Shown here: one piece after another, positions 38,078 through 46,110 of the stretch
Layout: the number at the start of each line of letters is the position of its first letter
How positions within the stretch are numbered: the stretch's first letter is position 1
Source: Bacteroidales bacterium
GTDB taxonomy: Bacteria; Bacteroidota; Bacteroidia; Bacteroidales; TTA-H9
Assembly (NCBI GenBank): GCA_030656615.1
Contig: JAUSOY010000063.1
Coordinates: forward strand, 62,001 to 126,000
Direction: 5' to 3'
DNA length: 64,000 nucleotides
The notes under the pieces: generated by a model
The model's database searches: none
What the model was told of the DNA's origin: nothing
The model's input: only the letters and a program-made list of their open reading frames with translations
Position numbers and translations under genes: made by a program

Positions 38078-38713
38078 TTATACTTTTACCCGATGAACTC
38101 CCACTTCCCAGGGATGCGTAATAATGTCTAGCAGACGTTCGTAATCGGACTGATTCGAGACAAAATCCACATTATTGGTATCGAGAAGTAATATACGCAT
38201 TCCCTGTTGCTGGCGTAAATATTCAAGATATCCACTCTGAATACCTTCCAGATAACTGGCAGGTATTTCCTGTTCATAGCTACGACCCCTGTGTTTAATA
38301 TTCGATAAAAGCCGCTCCACATCAACATACAGATAAACAAGTAATTCTGGAGGAGGCAGCTGCGTGATGATAATATTAAACAGTTTTGCGAAAAGTGTAT
38401 ACTCATCCGAAGCCAGCGTATTCCGTGCAAATATTAAGGACTTCTGAATAAAATAATCAGAGATGGTGAGTTGGTGAAATAAATCGATGCGGGTAACGTC
38501 CTGTTTTAACTGCTGAAACCGTTCGGCTAGAAAGGACAATTCCAATGGAAAAGCATACTTTTCGGGATCCTTATAAAATTTTGGCAAAAATGAATTCTCT
38601 TCAAATTGTTCAAGAATCAGACGGGCATTGAATTGTTCGCTCATCATCCTTGAGAGGGAGGTCTTTCCGGCACCTATCGTGCCTTCTATCACTATATAAT
38701 TATAATTCATCAT
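38078..38713 (-). CDS. Deoxynucleoside kinase
   Basis: The product has 211 residues. Walker A is EGTIGAGKTSLSRMM at residues 9-17. The family-typical lid/arginine region RGRSYEQEIPASYL and the ELSFLAERFQQ motif are present, as in deoxyadenosine/deoxyguanosine kinases. It phosphorylates salvaged deoxynucleosides. Its first 14 bases overlap the end of folK, implying translational coupling. The base specificity is not readable. Confidence 0.92.
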   Translation of the reverse strand: MMNYNYIVIEGTIGAGKTSLSRMMSEQFNARLILEQFEENSFLPKFYKDPEKYAFPLELSFLAERFQQLKQDVTRIDLFHQLTISDYFIQKSLIFARNTLASDEYTLFAKLFNIIITQLPPPELLVYLYVDVERLLSNIKHRGRSYEQEIPASYLEGIQSGYLEYLRQQQGMRILLLDTNNVDFVSNQSDYERLLDIITHPWEVGVHRVKV

Positions 38714-39263
38714 TCACGGTTTCAATATCACCGATAAGCATTTCGAAAGTATCACTACTGCAAAAATAAGAAGGCTTACTGGTATCCTTACACTCTTTAA
38801 TAAATTCAGATACAACGCGCTCAAAAACAGGAAGATTTGCTAAACCACAGACATCTGAAAGAGGTTGTAAAACAAACATCCGCTCTGTAAGTCGTGGGTG
38901 GGGAATCACTATATCGGGTGTTTCCATTTCAACATCATCATAAAACAAAATATCCATATCGATGGTACGCGATTGATATTCTTTTACCATTTTATCGCGA
39001 TAACGGCCAAGGTGTTTTTCGATTTGTTGGATTAATTCGAGGAGTTCTGATTCTGTTTTAAAGGTACTTACAATAACAACTGCATTCAGGAAACGAATCG
39101 GGCTTTCGAATCCCCAGGAATCAGTCTCATAAATATTTGAAAACTTCAAAATCTGAAGACCTTTATCGCGCAATAACCCAACTGCCTGACTTAGATATAG
39201 CAAGCGGTCGCCAATATTGCTTCCCAAAGAGATATAAACCTTTGATGGAGGTCGTTTTTTCAT
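38700..39263 (-). CDS. folK: 6-hydroxymethyl-7,8-dihydropterin pyrophosphokinase
   Basis: The product has 187 residues. It carries YISLGSNIGDR at the N terminus, the RTIDMDILFYDD signature and IPHPRLTERMFVLQPL. It transfers pyrophosphate from ATP to hydroxymethyl-dihydropterin in folate synthesis. It overlaps the downstream deoxynucleoside kinase and is divergent from sppA. Confidence 0.96.
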   Translation of the reverse strand: MKKRPPSKVYISLGSNIGDRLLYLSQAVGLLRDKGLQILKFSNIYETDSWGFESPIRFLNAVVIVSTFKTESELLELIQQIEKHLGRYRDKMVKEYQSRTIDMDILFYDDVEMETPDIVIPHPRLTERMFVLQPLSDVCGLANLPVFERVVSEFIKECKDTSKPSYFCSSDTFEMLIGDIETVNDEL

Positions 39264-39337
39264 GCAAGCAAGTTATGATTTTTTAAGATGAAGTGCGAGA
39301 TATTTTGTAATCTTGCATTACAACAATTCAGAAAGCA

Positions 39338-41110
39338 ATGAAACAATTTTTCAAATTTTTATTAGCATCGGTACTGGGTACCTTTATAACTTTATTTGTC
39401 GGGATTATAATCATTCTCAGTATTATTGTATCGGCCGTTTCTTTTAGCAAGGAAGAAGGAGCTGAATTAACTGAAAACACAATCCTACATCTAACCCTGG
39501 ACGGTAATATTCTCGACCGTGAACCTTCATCTCCCTTGGCCGGTTTTGATTGGGCGGCAATGGAACCTAGCAATTCAATTGGCCTGACTGAAGTACTTAA
39601 CACGCTTAAAAAAGCCGCTGAAGATCCTAAAATCATGGGTATACTGCTCGATTTAAACGATGTAGATGCAGGATTGGCAAGTATATCAGAAATTAGAAAA
39701 GGAATTCTGGATTTTAAGGAATCCGGCAAATTTGTCATTTGCTACAGTGAGTACATGAGCCAAAAGGCCTATTTTCTGGCCTCTGCCGCAGATAAAGTTT
39801 ACCTGCAACCCGAAGGTAGCATAGATTTCAAAGGAATTATGTTTGAGCTGATGTTTTTTAAAAACACGCTTGAAAAACTTGACGTAGAAGCACAAATTAT
39901 CAGGCATGGGAAATTTAAAAGCGCCATAGAACCATTCATTTATGATCGTATGAGTCCTGAAAATCGTGAACAAATGGAACGCTTGGCCTCATCCATGTGG
40001 GCCGTAATGCTGGATGGCATATCCACCTCACGCAAAATCGATATCCCACGGCTAAACCAGATTGCAGATAGTTTGCTTCCATCGGTGGCTGAAAAAGCAA
40101 AATCATGCGGTATTGTCGATAATTTGCTTTACCGTGACGAGCTTATCACTGAACTTAAAAACCTAACAGCAACCGACTCGGCCACCACTTTAAAAACAAT
40201 TAGTTTTTCAAAATACATGCAGACGCCAAACAGTTCCAACACAAAAGTTGACCGTAGCAAACGTATTGCTGTAATTTATGCTCAGGGAGAAATCGAATCC
40301 GGAAAAGGAAACGAAAACAGCATTGGATCTTTAACCCTTTCAAATGCAATCCGCAAAGCTCGCCTCGATAAAAAAATCAAGGCAATTGTACTCAGAGTTA
40401 ATTCTCCGGGAGGAAGTTCATTGGCCTCGGATGTAATCTGGCGTGAAATTGAACTCGCAAAAAAAGAAAAACCCGTTGTTGCTTCTTTTGGCGATTTAGC
40501 GGCTTCGGGCGGTTACTACATTGCCTGTGGTGCTGATAAAATATTTGCTTCTCCTGGCACCATTACTGGTTCCATTGGAGTATTTGCCATGATTCCAAAC
40601 GCTCAAAAGTTTCTGAACAATAGACTTGGGATAACTTTTGATGAAGTAAAAACCAATCAAAACTCTGATTTTGTTGGCCTCACTAAACCTATGAGTACAT
40701 ATCAGAAGGAACTGATGCTTCGGTCAGTCGAGGATGTTTATGACGTTTTTATAAGCCATGTTGCTGAAGGCCGAAAAATAAGTAAATCATATGTTGATAG
40801 TATCGGGCAAGGCAGAGTATGGACTGGCATTGATGCCAAAACAATCGGTTTGATTGATGAGTTTGGTGGATTGGAAGATGCCATAGCAGAAGCTGCAAAA
40901 ATGGCTGGAATAGAAAACCCAAAAATCATCAATCTGCCTGAACCCAAAGATCCTTTTACCGAGATTATTGAAAGCATCACCAACAAACCAACCGAGGCAG
41001 CAATTAAAAAAGAACTTGGTTCGGTATATACTCAATATGAAGGACTAAAAAAAATCATCTCACAGCAAGGGATTCAAGCACGTATTCCCTTTGAAATCAT
41101 TATTAAATAA
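39338..41110 (+). CDS. sppA: Signal peptide peptidase SppA, 67-kDa type
   Basis: The product has 590 residues with an N-terminal membrane helix (about 5-32). It is the long form with two tandem S49 domains. The catalytic lysine candidate is in RHGKFKSAIEPF (about residue 190-201), and the serine nucleophile is in DLAASGGYYIACGADKI (about residue 388-404). The RVNSPGGSSLASD motif precedes it. It degrades cleaved signal peptides in the inner membrane. A terminator follows the stop. Confidence 0.95.
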   Translation: MKQFFKFLLASVLGTFITLFVGIIIILSIIVSAVSFSKEEGAELTENTILHLTLDGNILDREPSSPLAGFDWAAMEPSNSIGLTEVLNTLKKAAEDPKIMGILLDLNDVDAGLASISEIRKGILDFKESGKFVICYSEYMSQKAYFLASAADKVYLQPEGSIDFKGIMFELMFFKNTLEKLDVEAQIIRHGKFKSAIEPFIYDRMSPENREQMERLASSMWAVMLDGISTSRKIDIPRLNQIADSLLPSVAEKAKSCGIVDNLLYRDELITELKNLTATDSATTLKTISFSKYMQTPNSSNTKVDRSKRIAVIYAQGEIESGKGNENSIGSLTLSNAIRKARLDKKIKAIVLRVNSPGGSSLASDVIWREIELAKKEKPVVASFGDLAASGGYYIACGADKIFASPGTITGSIGVFAMIPNAQKFLNNRLGITFDEVKTNQNSDFVGLTKPMSTYQKELMLRSVEDVYDVFISHVAEGRKISKSYVDSIGQGRVWTGIDAKTIGLIDEFGGLEDAIAEAAKMAGIENPKIINLPEPKDPFTEIIESITNKPTEAAIKKELGSVYTQYEGLKKIISQQGIQARIPFEIIIK

Positions 41111-41124
41111 GCAAACGTATATGC

Positions 41125-41151
41125 GGGAGGCCTAACAGCCTCCCTTTTTTT
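41125..41151 (+). terminator. sppA terminator
   Basis: GGGAGGC (41125-41131) pairs with GCCTCCC (41138-41144), followed by seven T. It ends only 6 bases before the next start codon at 41158. Confidence 0.88.
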
Positions 41152-41157
41152 ATACTC

Positions 41158-41703
41158 ATGGAAGCCATCGACATCCAAAAAAAGAAAATACGTAAATTCA
41201 TACGGGAAGAAAAACTAAAACTTCCGGAGGATGAACGTTTTAAACGCTCGGTTGACATTTTACAACAACTCGAAAATCATCCACGATTCCAACAATCGGA
41301 ACTGATTTTAATTTTTTGGTCCATGAAAGATGAAGTACATACACATTCCTTTCTCGAAAAATGGCATCGCAAGAAAAAACTACTTCTCCCCTGTGTCGAA
41401 GGCCAGCATTTAAAGTTGCGTTTATATCAAGGATTAGAAAGCATGAAAGCCGGCGATTTCTTTGGAATCCCAGAACCAACGGGGCCCGAATTTCTGAATT
41501 ATCATGAAATTGAACTGGGCATTATTCCAGGAGTTGCTTTTGATAAACAGCAGAATCGAATGGGAAGAGGAAAAGCATATTACGACCAATTACTTCCCGG
41601 ATTAAGTGCTTATCTGATTGGAATTTGCTTTTCATTTCAATATCTCGATAAAGTCCCGACCGATATTCATGATGTAAAAATGCATGAAATCGTATGTGGT
41701 TAA
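41158..41703 (+). CDS. 5-formyltetrahydrofolate cyclo-ligase
   Basis: The product has 181 residues. The C-terminal MGRGKAYYDQLLPGL motif and the preceding GIIPGVAFDKQQNR are family hallmarks. It converts 5-formyl-THF to 5,10-methenyl-THF using ATP. The start lies directly behind the sppA terminator, leaving almost no space for its own promoter. The folate link to folK nearby may be chance. Confidence 0.93.
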   Translation: MEAIDIQKKKIRKFIREEKLKLPEDERFKRSVDILQQLENHPRFQQSELILIFWSMKDEVHTHSFLEKWHRKKKLLLPCVEGQHLKLRLYQGLESMKAGDFFGIPEPTGPEFLNYHEIELGIIPGVAFDKQQNRMGRGKAYYDQLLPGLSAYLIGICFSFQYLDKVPTDIHDVKMHEIVCG

Positions 41704-41757
41704 CGAACCAATAACTGGCAGGATTGTTGTCAATGGCAGAGAACTTAAACTATAATC

Positions 41758-42852
41758 ATGATAAATATAGATAATGTACGGGATGCCTTACGTCATGTAG
41801 ACGATCCCGATCTGAAAAAAGATTTGGTTAGTCTGGGAATGATAGAAGAGATAACTGTCGAGGGAAACACCGTCCGGTTTAATATCGTTCTTACAACTCC
41901 GGCCTGTCCGCTGAAGGACATGATTAAAAACGACTGTATTGCAGCCATTCATCAATATGTTTCGCCCGATCTTGAAGTAATTCCCAATATGACATCGCGG
42001 GTACGGGTAGCTCAACGAAATGTTGATATGCTAAGAAATGTAAAAAACATCATTGCTGTTTCATCCGGTAAAGGAGGTGTTGGAAAAAGCACCATAGCTG
42101 CCAATCTGGCAGTAGCTTTGGCCAAAACCGGAGCCAAAACAGGATTGCTTGATGCAGATATTTATGGACCTTCGGTTCCACTGATGTTCGGATTAAGTAA
42201 TGCCCATCCACAGATGATTACCCGTGAAGGGAAAAATCTTGTTGTACCCGTTGAAAAATTTGATGTGAAAATACTCTCCATCGGCTTTTTTGTGGAACCT
42301 GAAAAAGCACTGGTATGGAGAGGTCCTATGGCATCGGGTGCACTAACCCAACTTTTTTCTGAAACCGACTGGGGCGATTTAGATTATTTAGTCATTGATA
42401 TGCCACCAGGCACCGGTGATATTCATCTTACGCTTGTTCAACAACTCCCTGTAACCGGTGTTGTGGTAGTAACAACCCCTCAGGAGGTTGCTCTGGCTGA
42501 TGCCCGCAAGGCACTTGATTTTTACAATCAGGAAAAAATAAATGTACCCGTACTAGGACTGGTAGAAAACATGTCCTGGTTTACACCAGCAGAATTACCC
42601 AATAACAAGTATTATATTTTTGGGAAGGAAGGAGGAGTTAAATTTGCTGAATCGACCGGCGTTCCTCTTCTTGGTCAGATTCCTCTGGTTGAAAGCATAT
42701 GCGAATCAGGAGATCAGGGAAACCCTGTTGCCAATGATGAAAAAACTCCAACAGGAAAGGCATTTACTTCGCTCGCAGCCGCAGTAGCCCAACAGGTTGC
42801 CATTCGCAATGCACAATTGCCGCCGACCGAAGTTGTTAAGATGCAAGAATAG
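41758..42852 (+). CDS. apbC: Mrp/ApbC-type iron-sulfur cluster carrier ATPase
   Basis: The product has 364 residues. An N-terminal MIP18/DUF59 domain covers about 1-85. The deviant Walker A SSGKGGVGKS is at 103-112, and the LLDADIYGPSVP motif follows. It matches the Mrp/NBP35 P-loop carriers that move Fe-S clusters to apoproteins. The CxxC pair that bridges the cluster in many homologues is absent: the region reads ENMSWFTPAELPNNKYYIFG. This may be a lineage feature. A terminator follows its stop. Confidence 0.93.
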   Translation: MINIDNVRDALRHVDDPDLKKDLVSLGMIEEITVEGNTVRFNIVLTTPACPLKDMIKNDCIAAIHQYVSPDLEVIPNMTSRVRVAQRNVDMLRNVKNIIAVSSGKGGVGKSTIAANLAVALAKTGAKTGLLDADIYGPSVPLMFGLSNAHPQMITREGKNLVVPVEKFDVKILSIGFFVEPEKALVWRGPMASGALTQLFSETDWGDLDYLVIDMPPGTGDIHLTLVQQLPVTGVVVVTTPQEVALADARKALDFYNQEKINVPVLGLVENMSWFTPAELPNNKYYIFGKEGGVKFAESTGVPLLGQIPLVESICESGDQGNPVANDEKTPTGKAFTSLAAAVAQQVAIRNAQLPPTEVVKMQE

Positions 42853-42906
42853 ACATAATGTGGGCTTAAAGTTTCAGCCGCTGATAAGCTCAATCACGCG
42901 CTATAC

Positions 42907-42945
42907 AAAAAGGATGAACGTTGATAACCAACATTCATCCTTTTT
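42907..42945 (+). terminator. apbC terminator
   Basis: A long stem with one mismatch (42907-42923 with 42929-42945) is followed by a T-run. It lies 55 bases after the apbC stop and directly before the MITE-like element. Confidence 0.85.
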
Positions 42946-42956
42946 TATATTACATA

Positions 42957-43268
42957 GGGTCTGCTGTGAAACATGTTAACTATTGATAATAAATAATATA
43001 ACAGACAATTTGCATTAATGATGTGCAAGCATTTTAAAAGGAATACTGAGAAAAGCTTGCACCTGAATTTATAGTTAGCTCAAAAAAATATCCCAGAGGG
43101 ATAAAATGTTTATAGAAAATGGATAGCACGAATGAATATTCAACCCCAGCCGGGGTTGTACAAATTCTCATCATCACTTTCTATCCGCCAGCTGGCGGAT
43201 GACCCCTGCCTACCGGCAGGCAGGTCGCTGAGGTCGTTTGTGCCTTCTCTGAATTTTTCAGCAGACCC
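42957..43268. mobile_element. MITE-like element with 10-bp terminal inverted repeats and 6-bp target duplication
   Basis: The ends are GGGTCTGCTG (42957-42966) and its exact complement CAGCAGACCC (43259-43268). The flanks are TACATA (42951-42956) and TACATA (43269-43274), a 6-bp direct repeat as expected of a target-site duplication. The 312-bp interior has no gene. It contains several palindromes, including a perfect 18-bp one at 43183-43200 and an arm pair at 43141-43147/43152-43158. It lies between convergent genes (apbC and the acid phosphatase). It most resembles a non-autonomous transposon; the parent transposase is not in the window. Confidence 0.72.
43183..43200. repeat. Perfect 18-bp palindrome inside the MITE-like element
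   Basis: ATCCGCCAGCTGGCGGAT is self-complementary. An adjacent arm pair CTGCC/GGCAG (43206-43219) and CAACCCC/GGGGTTG (43141-43158) are also palindromic. Such GC-rich palindromes stand out from the AT-rich surroundings. Confidence 0.85.
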
Positions 43269-43289
43269 TACATAGCTTCTTTCCAAGTG

Positions 43290-44090
43290 TTAAAAAGGCC
43301 TCAGAGCTGCTTTTCGGATTGAGTCTTTTTGAGCTGCGGTAAAATTATATTGATACTTCAATAATGCAGACTCCCAGTCACCATACATGGGATTAGGAAG
43401 AACAATGAAGCGCCTGCCGAATTCAGATTTCAGGCTATCGGTAAGTTGATCACGATTTTCTGGATTCGCTTTTTCAAATACATCACTTAAATCATTCAGA
43501 TTATCACCCATCAACAAAATAATTTCGTAATGCTGAGAAACAGTTTGACGTCTGGCTTCTTTATTTGATTCAGCTACCCGTAGTAGAAGGTGAGCTTCAT
43601 CGGCACAAGGGAAGCCTTTTTCGATTAGGTTTTTTAGGGTTCCTTCTTTCTCGTCTGTTTTACGGTTTGTTATATAAAACACTTCAACGCCCTTTGATGT
43701 GGCAAAATTCAAAAAATCGACGGCACCAGCAGTCGGATCGGCTACACCCATATTCGTCCATTCCTGCCACTTATCGGGATAAGAAAATCCCTCGAGAATT
43801 GATTTTGCTTCCCATGGACTATTATCTAAAACCGTTTCATCAATATCGACCACTACTGCCAGTTTTTTTGTTCCATTCCATGAAGTGGTGGCAGTAATAA
43901 TACGTTCTCTGGCGATATTAAACGCCTGATAATACAGTGCCCTGTTTTCGGCCGCCCGCTGAAAGTAAAGCGTGGCCATAAGTAATTCCTGATTTTTAAC
44001 ACTATCCGAAGTCTGACATTGTCTGGGACAGTGGCATGCAGCGATAAACATAAACCCTGTCATCATTAAAAAAACGAATCTTTTTTTCAT
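43290..44090 (-). CDS. Class C acid phosphatase, lipoprotein e(P4) family
   Basis: The product has 266 residues. A lipobox MFIAAC places the lipid-attached Cys at about residue 19. The HAD motif I DIDETVLDNSPW (about 81-92), motif II in YITNRKTDEKEGT and motif III LLMGDNLNDLSDVF fit the P4 family. It hydrolyses nucleoside monophosphates, and in Haemophilus it serves NMN/NADP salvage. It is anchored in the outer or inner membrane. It lies 11 bases downstream of mtgA. Confidence 0.9.
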   Translation of the reverse strand: MKKRFVFLMMTGFMFIAACHCPRQCQTSDSVKNQELLMATLYFQRAAENRALYYQAFNIARERIITATTSWNGTKKLAVVVDIDETVLDNSPWEAKSILEGFSYPDKWQEWTNMGVADPTAGAVDFLNFATSKGVEVFYITNRKTDEKEGTLKNLIEKGFPCADEAHLLLRVAESNKEARRQTVSQHYEIILLMGDNLNDLSDVFEKANPENRDQLTDSLKSEFGRRFIVLPNPMYGDWESALLKYQYNFTAAQKDSIRKAALRPF

Positions 44091-44101
44091 CCGATTTAAT
44101 T

Positions 44102-44794
44102 TTATTCAAAGTCAATTTTACCAATATTATTCATATTCCATAGGATCCATTGCTGACGCGAACGCAAATATGCCGATGGCCGGGCCGGATTTCTATTCAA
44201 AGGAGCTGGCAAAGTAGCGACTATTAAAGCACATTCTCCACGACTGAGTTTACTCGCTGGTTTATTGAAATAGTATTTAGCGGCTGCTTCCGAACCGTAT
44301 ATCCCCTGCCCTGTTTCTATCACATTAAGATAAACTTCCATAATACGTTCCTTGCCCCAAACAAGCTCAATCATGAATGTAAAATACACTTCCAGCCCTT
44401 TTCGCAACCAGGAACGCTGAGGCCAAAGAAAAACATTTTTTGCAGTTTGTTGTGAAATGGTGGATGCTCCACGTTTGCGCTTCGATTTTTTATTATGTTC
44501 CTGGGCTTTCTTTATCGCTTTGACATCAAAACCATGATGACTTAAAAAATTATTATCCTCTGAGGCAACAACCGCCAGAACCATCGCAGGTGAAATCTTA
44601 TCCAGATTTTTCCAACTTTTCATGATTCGGGCATCCTCCGGAGAAAACAAATTCCCGGTATAACGGATAATCATCAGCGGCGTAACAGGTGGATTAACAA
44701 AACAGTATAAAATTACAACCCATATGGAACTGATTAGAAAAGCAAGGAAGATACGCCGTATCCATCGGAAAATAAATGCAAAAAACCTTTTCAT
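44102..44794 (-). CDS. mtgA: Monofunctional biosynthetic peptidoglycan transglycosylase
   Basis: The product has 230 residues. A membrane helix lies at about 15-33. The GT51 motifs are present: [12 protein letters not shown] (catalytic Glu), [42 protein letters not shown] and [14 protein letters not shown]. It polymerises lipid II into glycan strands and lacks a transpeptidase domain. The P4-type phosphatase is immediately downstream and may be in the same operon. Confidence 0.95.
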   Translation of the reverse strand: MKRFFAFIFRWIRRIFLAFLISSIWVVILYCFVNPPVTPLMIIRYTGNLFSPEDARIMKSWKNLDKISPAMVLAVVASEDNNFLSHHGFDVKAIKKAQEHNKKSKRKRGASTISQQTAKNVFLWPQRSWLRKGLEVYFTFMIELVWGKERIMEVYLNVIETGQGIYGSEAAAKYYFNKPASKLSRGECALIVATLPAPLNRNPARPSAYLRSRQQWILWNMNNIGKIDFE

Positions 44795-44946
44795 TTTTGA
44801 AACAGTAACATCAGAGATTGTAACTATATTTGCATACTATCATCCTTTTAGGATGATTGATAACGACTTCAAAGGTACTTAAAATTCATTTGTTTCTTTG
44901 GGGACTGTAACGATTGTAATACATCAATAGTCTAATTCAACAATCC

Positions 44947-46101
44947 ATGAAGAACTTTATATTTCATAATCCGGTCAAAATTATTTTCGGAAAAGATCAA
45001 ATCTCAAAAATTGCCCAGGAAATTCCGGCCAATGCACGAGTTCTGATGACGTATGGCAAAGGCAGTATTTTTAAAAATGGCGTTTATGATCAGGTGAAAC
45101 AGGCTTTAGCAGGCATTGAACTTCATGAATTTGGTGGTATTGAACCCAATCCGAGATATGAAACATTGATGAAGGCTGTTGAAATTATCCATCAGAACAA
45201 ACTCACCTTCATTCTGGCTGTAGGAGGTGGTTCTGTTATTGATGGTTCCAAGTTTATCGCTGCCGCTGCCTTATATAACGGAGATCCCTGGGACTTTTTA
45301 TCCAAAGATATTAAAGTAAAGGCTGCTTTGCCCTTGGGCAGTATTCTTACCCTCCCGGCTACCGGAAGTGAAATGAATGGAAATTCTGTTGTAACGCGCG
45401 AATCGAGCCGTCAGAAAATGGCATTTTCGAGTCCGCTGGTATATCCACAATTTTCTGTTATGGACCCACAAACCACCCTGAGTCTTCCATGGGTTCAAAC
45501 GGCCAATGGTATAGCTGATACATGGATTCATGTTACCGAACAATACCTTACATACCCTCAAAATGCTCCTTTGAATGATCGATTAGCCGAAGGAATTCTC
45601 AAAACCTTGATTGAGGAAGCCCAAAAAGTTTTGGAAGATCCAAATAATTATGAAACTCGTGCCAATTTAATGTGGTGTTCCACAATGGCACTCAATGGAT
45701 TACTAAGTACCGGCGTGTACACCGATTGGGCCACGCATCAGATTGGGCATGAATTAACGGCACTTCATGGCTTGGATCATGCACTGACACTCACAATCAT
45801 TTTCCCTGGTCTTATGCGGATGATGAAAATTGAAAAAAGAGAGAAACTGTTGCAATATGCTGAAAGAGTGTGGAATATTACTCAGGGCAGCGATGATGAA
45901 AAAATTGAAGCAGGAATTGAAATGACTGATCAACTTTTCAGAAACCTTGGACTTAAAACTCGACTAAGCGAACATCAAATTACAAAAGAAGACATACAGT
46001 ATATTACCGATCGATTTAACAAGAATGGCCCCAATAAACTTGGTGAAAAAGGCCTGATTACACCTCACACCATTAATAGCATTCTGTTATCAAGATTATA
46101 A
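44947..46101 (+). CDS. Iron-containing alcohol/aldehyde dehydrogenase (YqhD/BDH type)
   Basis: The product has 384 residues. The N-terminal FHNPVKIIFGKDQI and VLMTYGKGSI, the nucleotide-binding AVGGGSVIDGSKFIA and the metal site built from ADTWIHVTEQYL and GHELTALHGLDHA are all typical of the YqhD/butanol dehydrogenase group. It reduces aldehydes with NADPH using a divalent metal. It is the first gene of a run of secreted peptidase genes, 9 bases from the M28 gene, though the functions seem unrelated. Confidence 0.92.
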   Translation: MKNFIFHNPVKIIFGKDQISKIAQEIPANARVLMTYGKGSIFKNGVYDQVKQALAGIELHEFGGIEPNPRYETLMKAVEIIHQNKLTFILAVGGGSVIDGSKFIAAAALYNGDPWDFLSKDIKVKAALPLGSILTLPATGSEMNGNSVVTRESSRQKMAFSSPLVYPQFSVMDPQTTLSLPWVQTANGIADTWIHVTEQYLTYPQNAPLNDRLAEGILKTLIEEAQKVLEDPNNYETRANLMWCSTMALNGLLSTGVYTDWATHQIGHELTALHGLDHALTLTIIFPGLMRMMKIEKREKLLQYAERVWNITQGSDDEKIEAGIEMTDQLFRNLGLKTRLSEHQITKEDIQYITDRFNKNGPNKLGEKGLITPHTINSILLSRL

Positions 46102-46110
46102 TCAAGCATT

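Noticed and set aside
43080-43220. CRISPR-like impression of repeated palindromes
   Set aside because: The palindromes differ from each other, there is no regular spacing and no cas gene; they belong to the MITE-like element.
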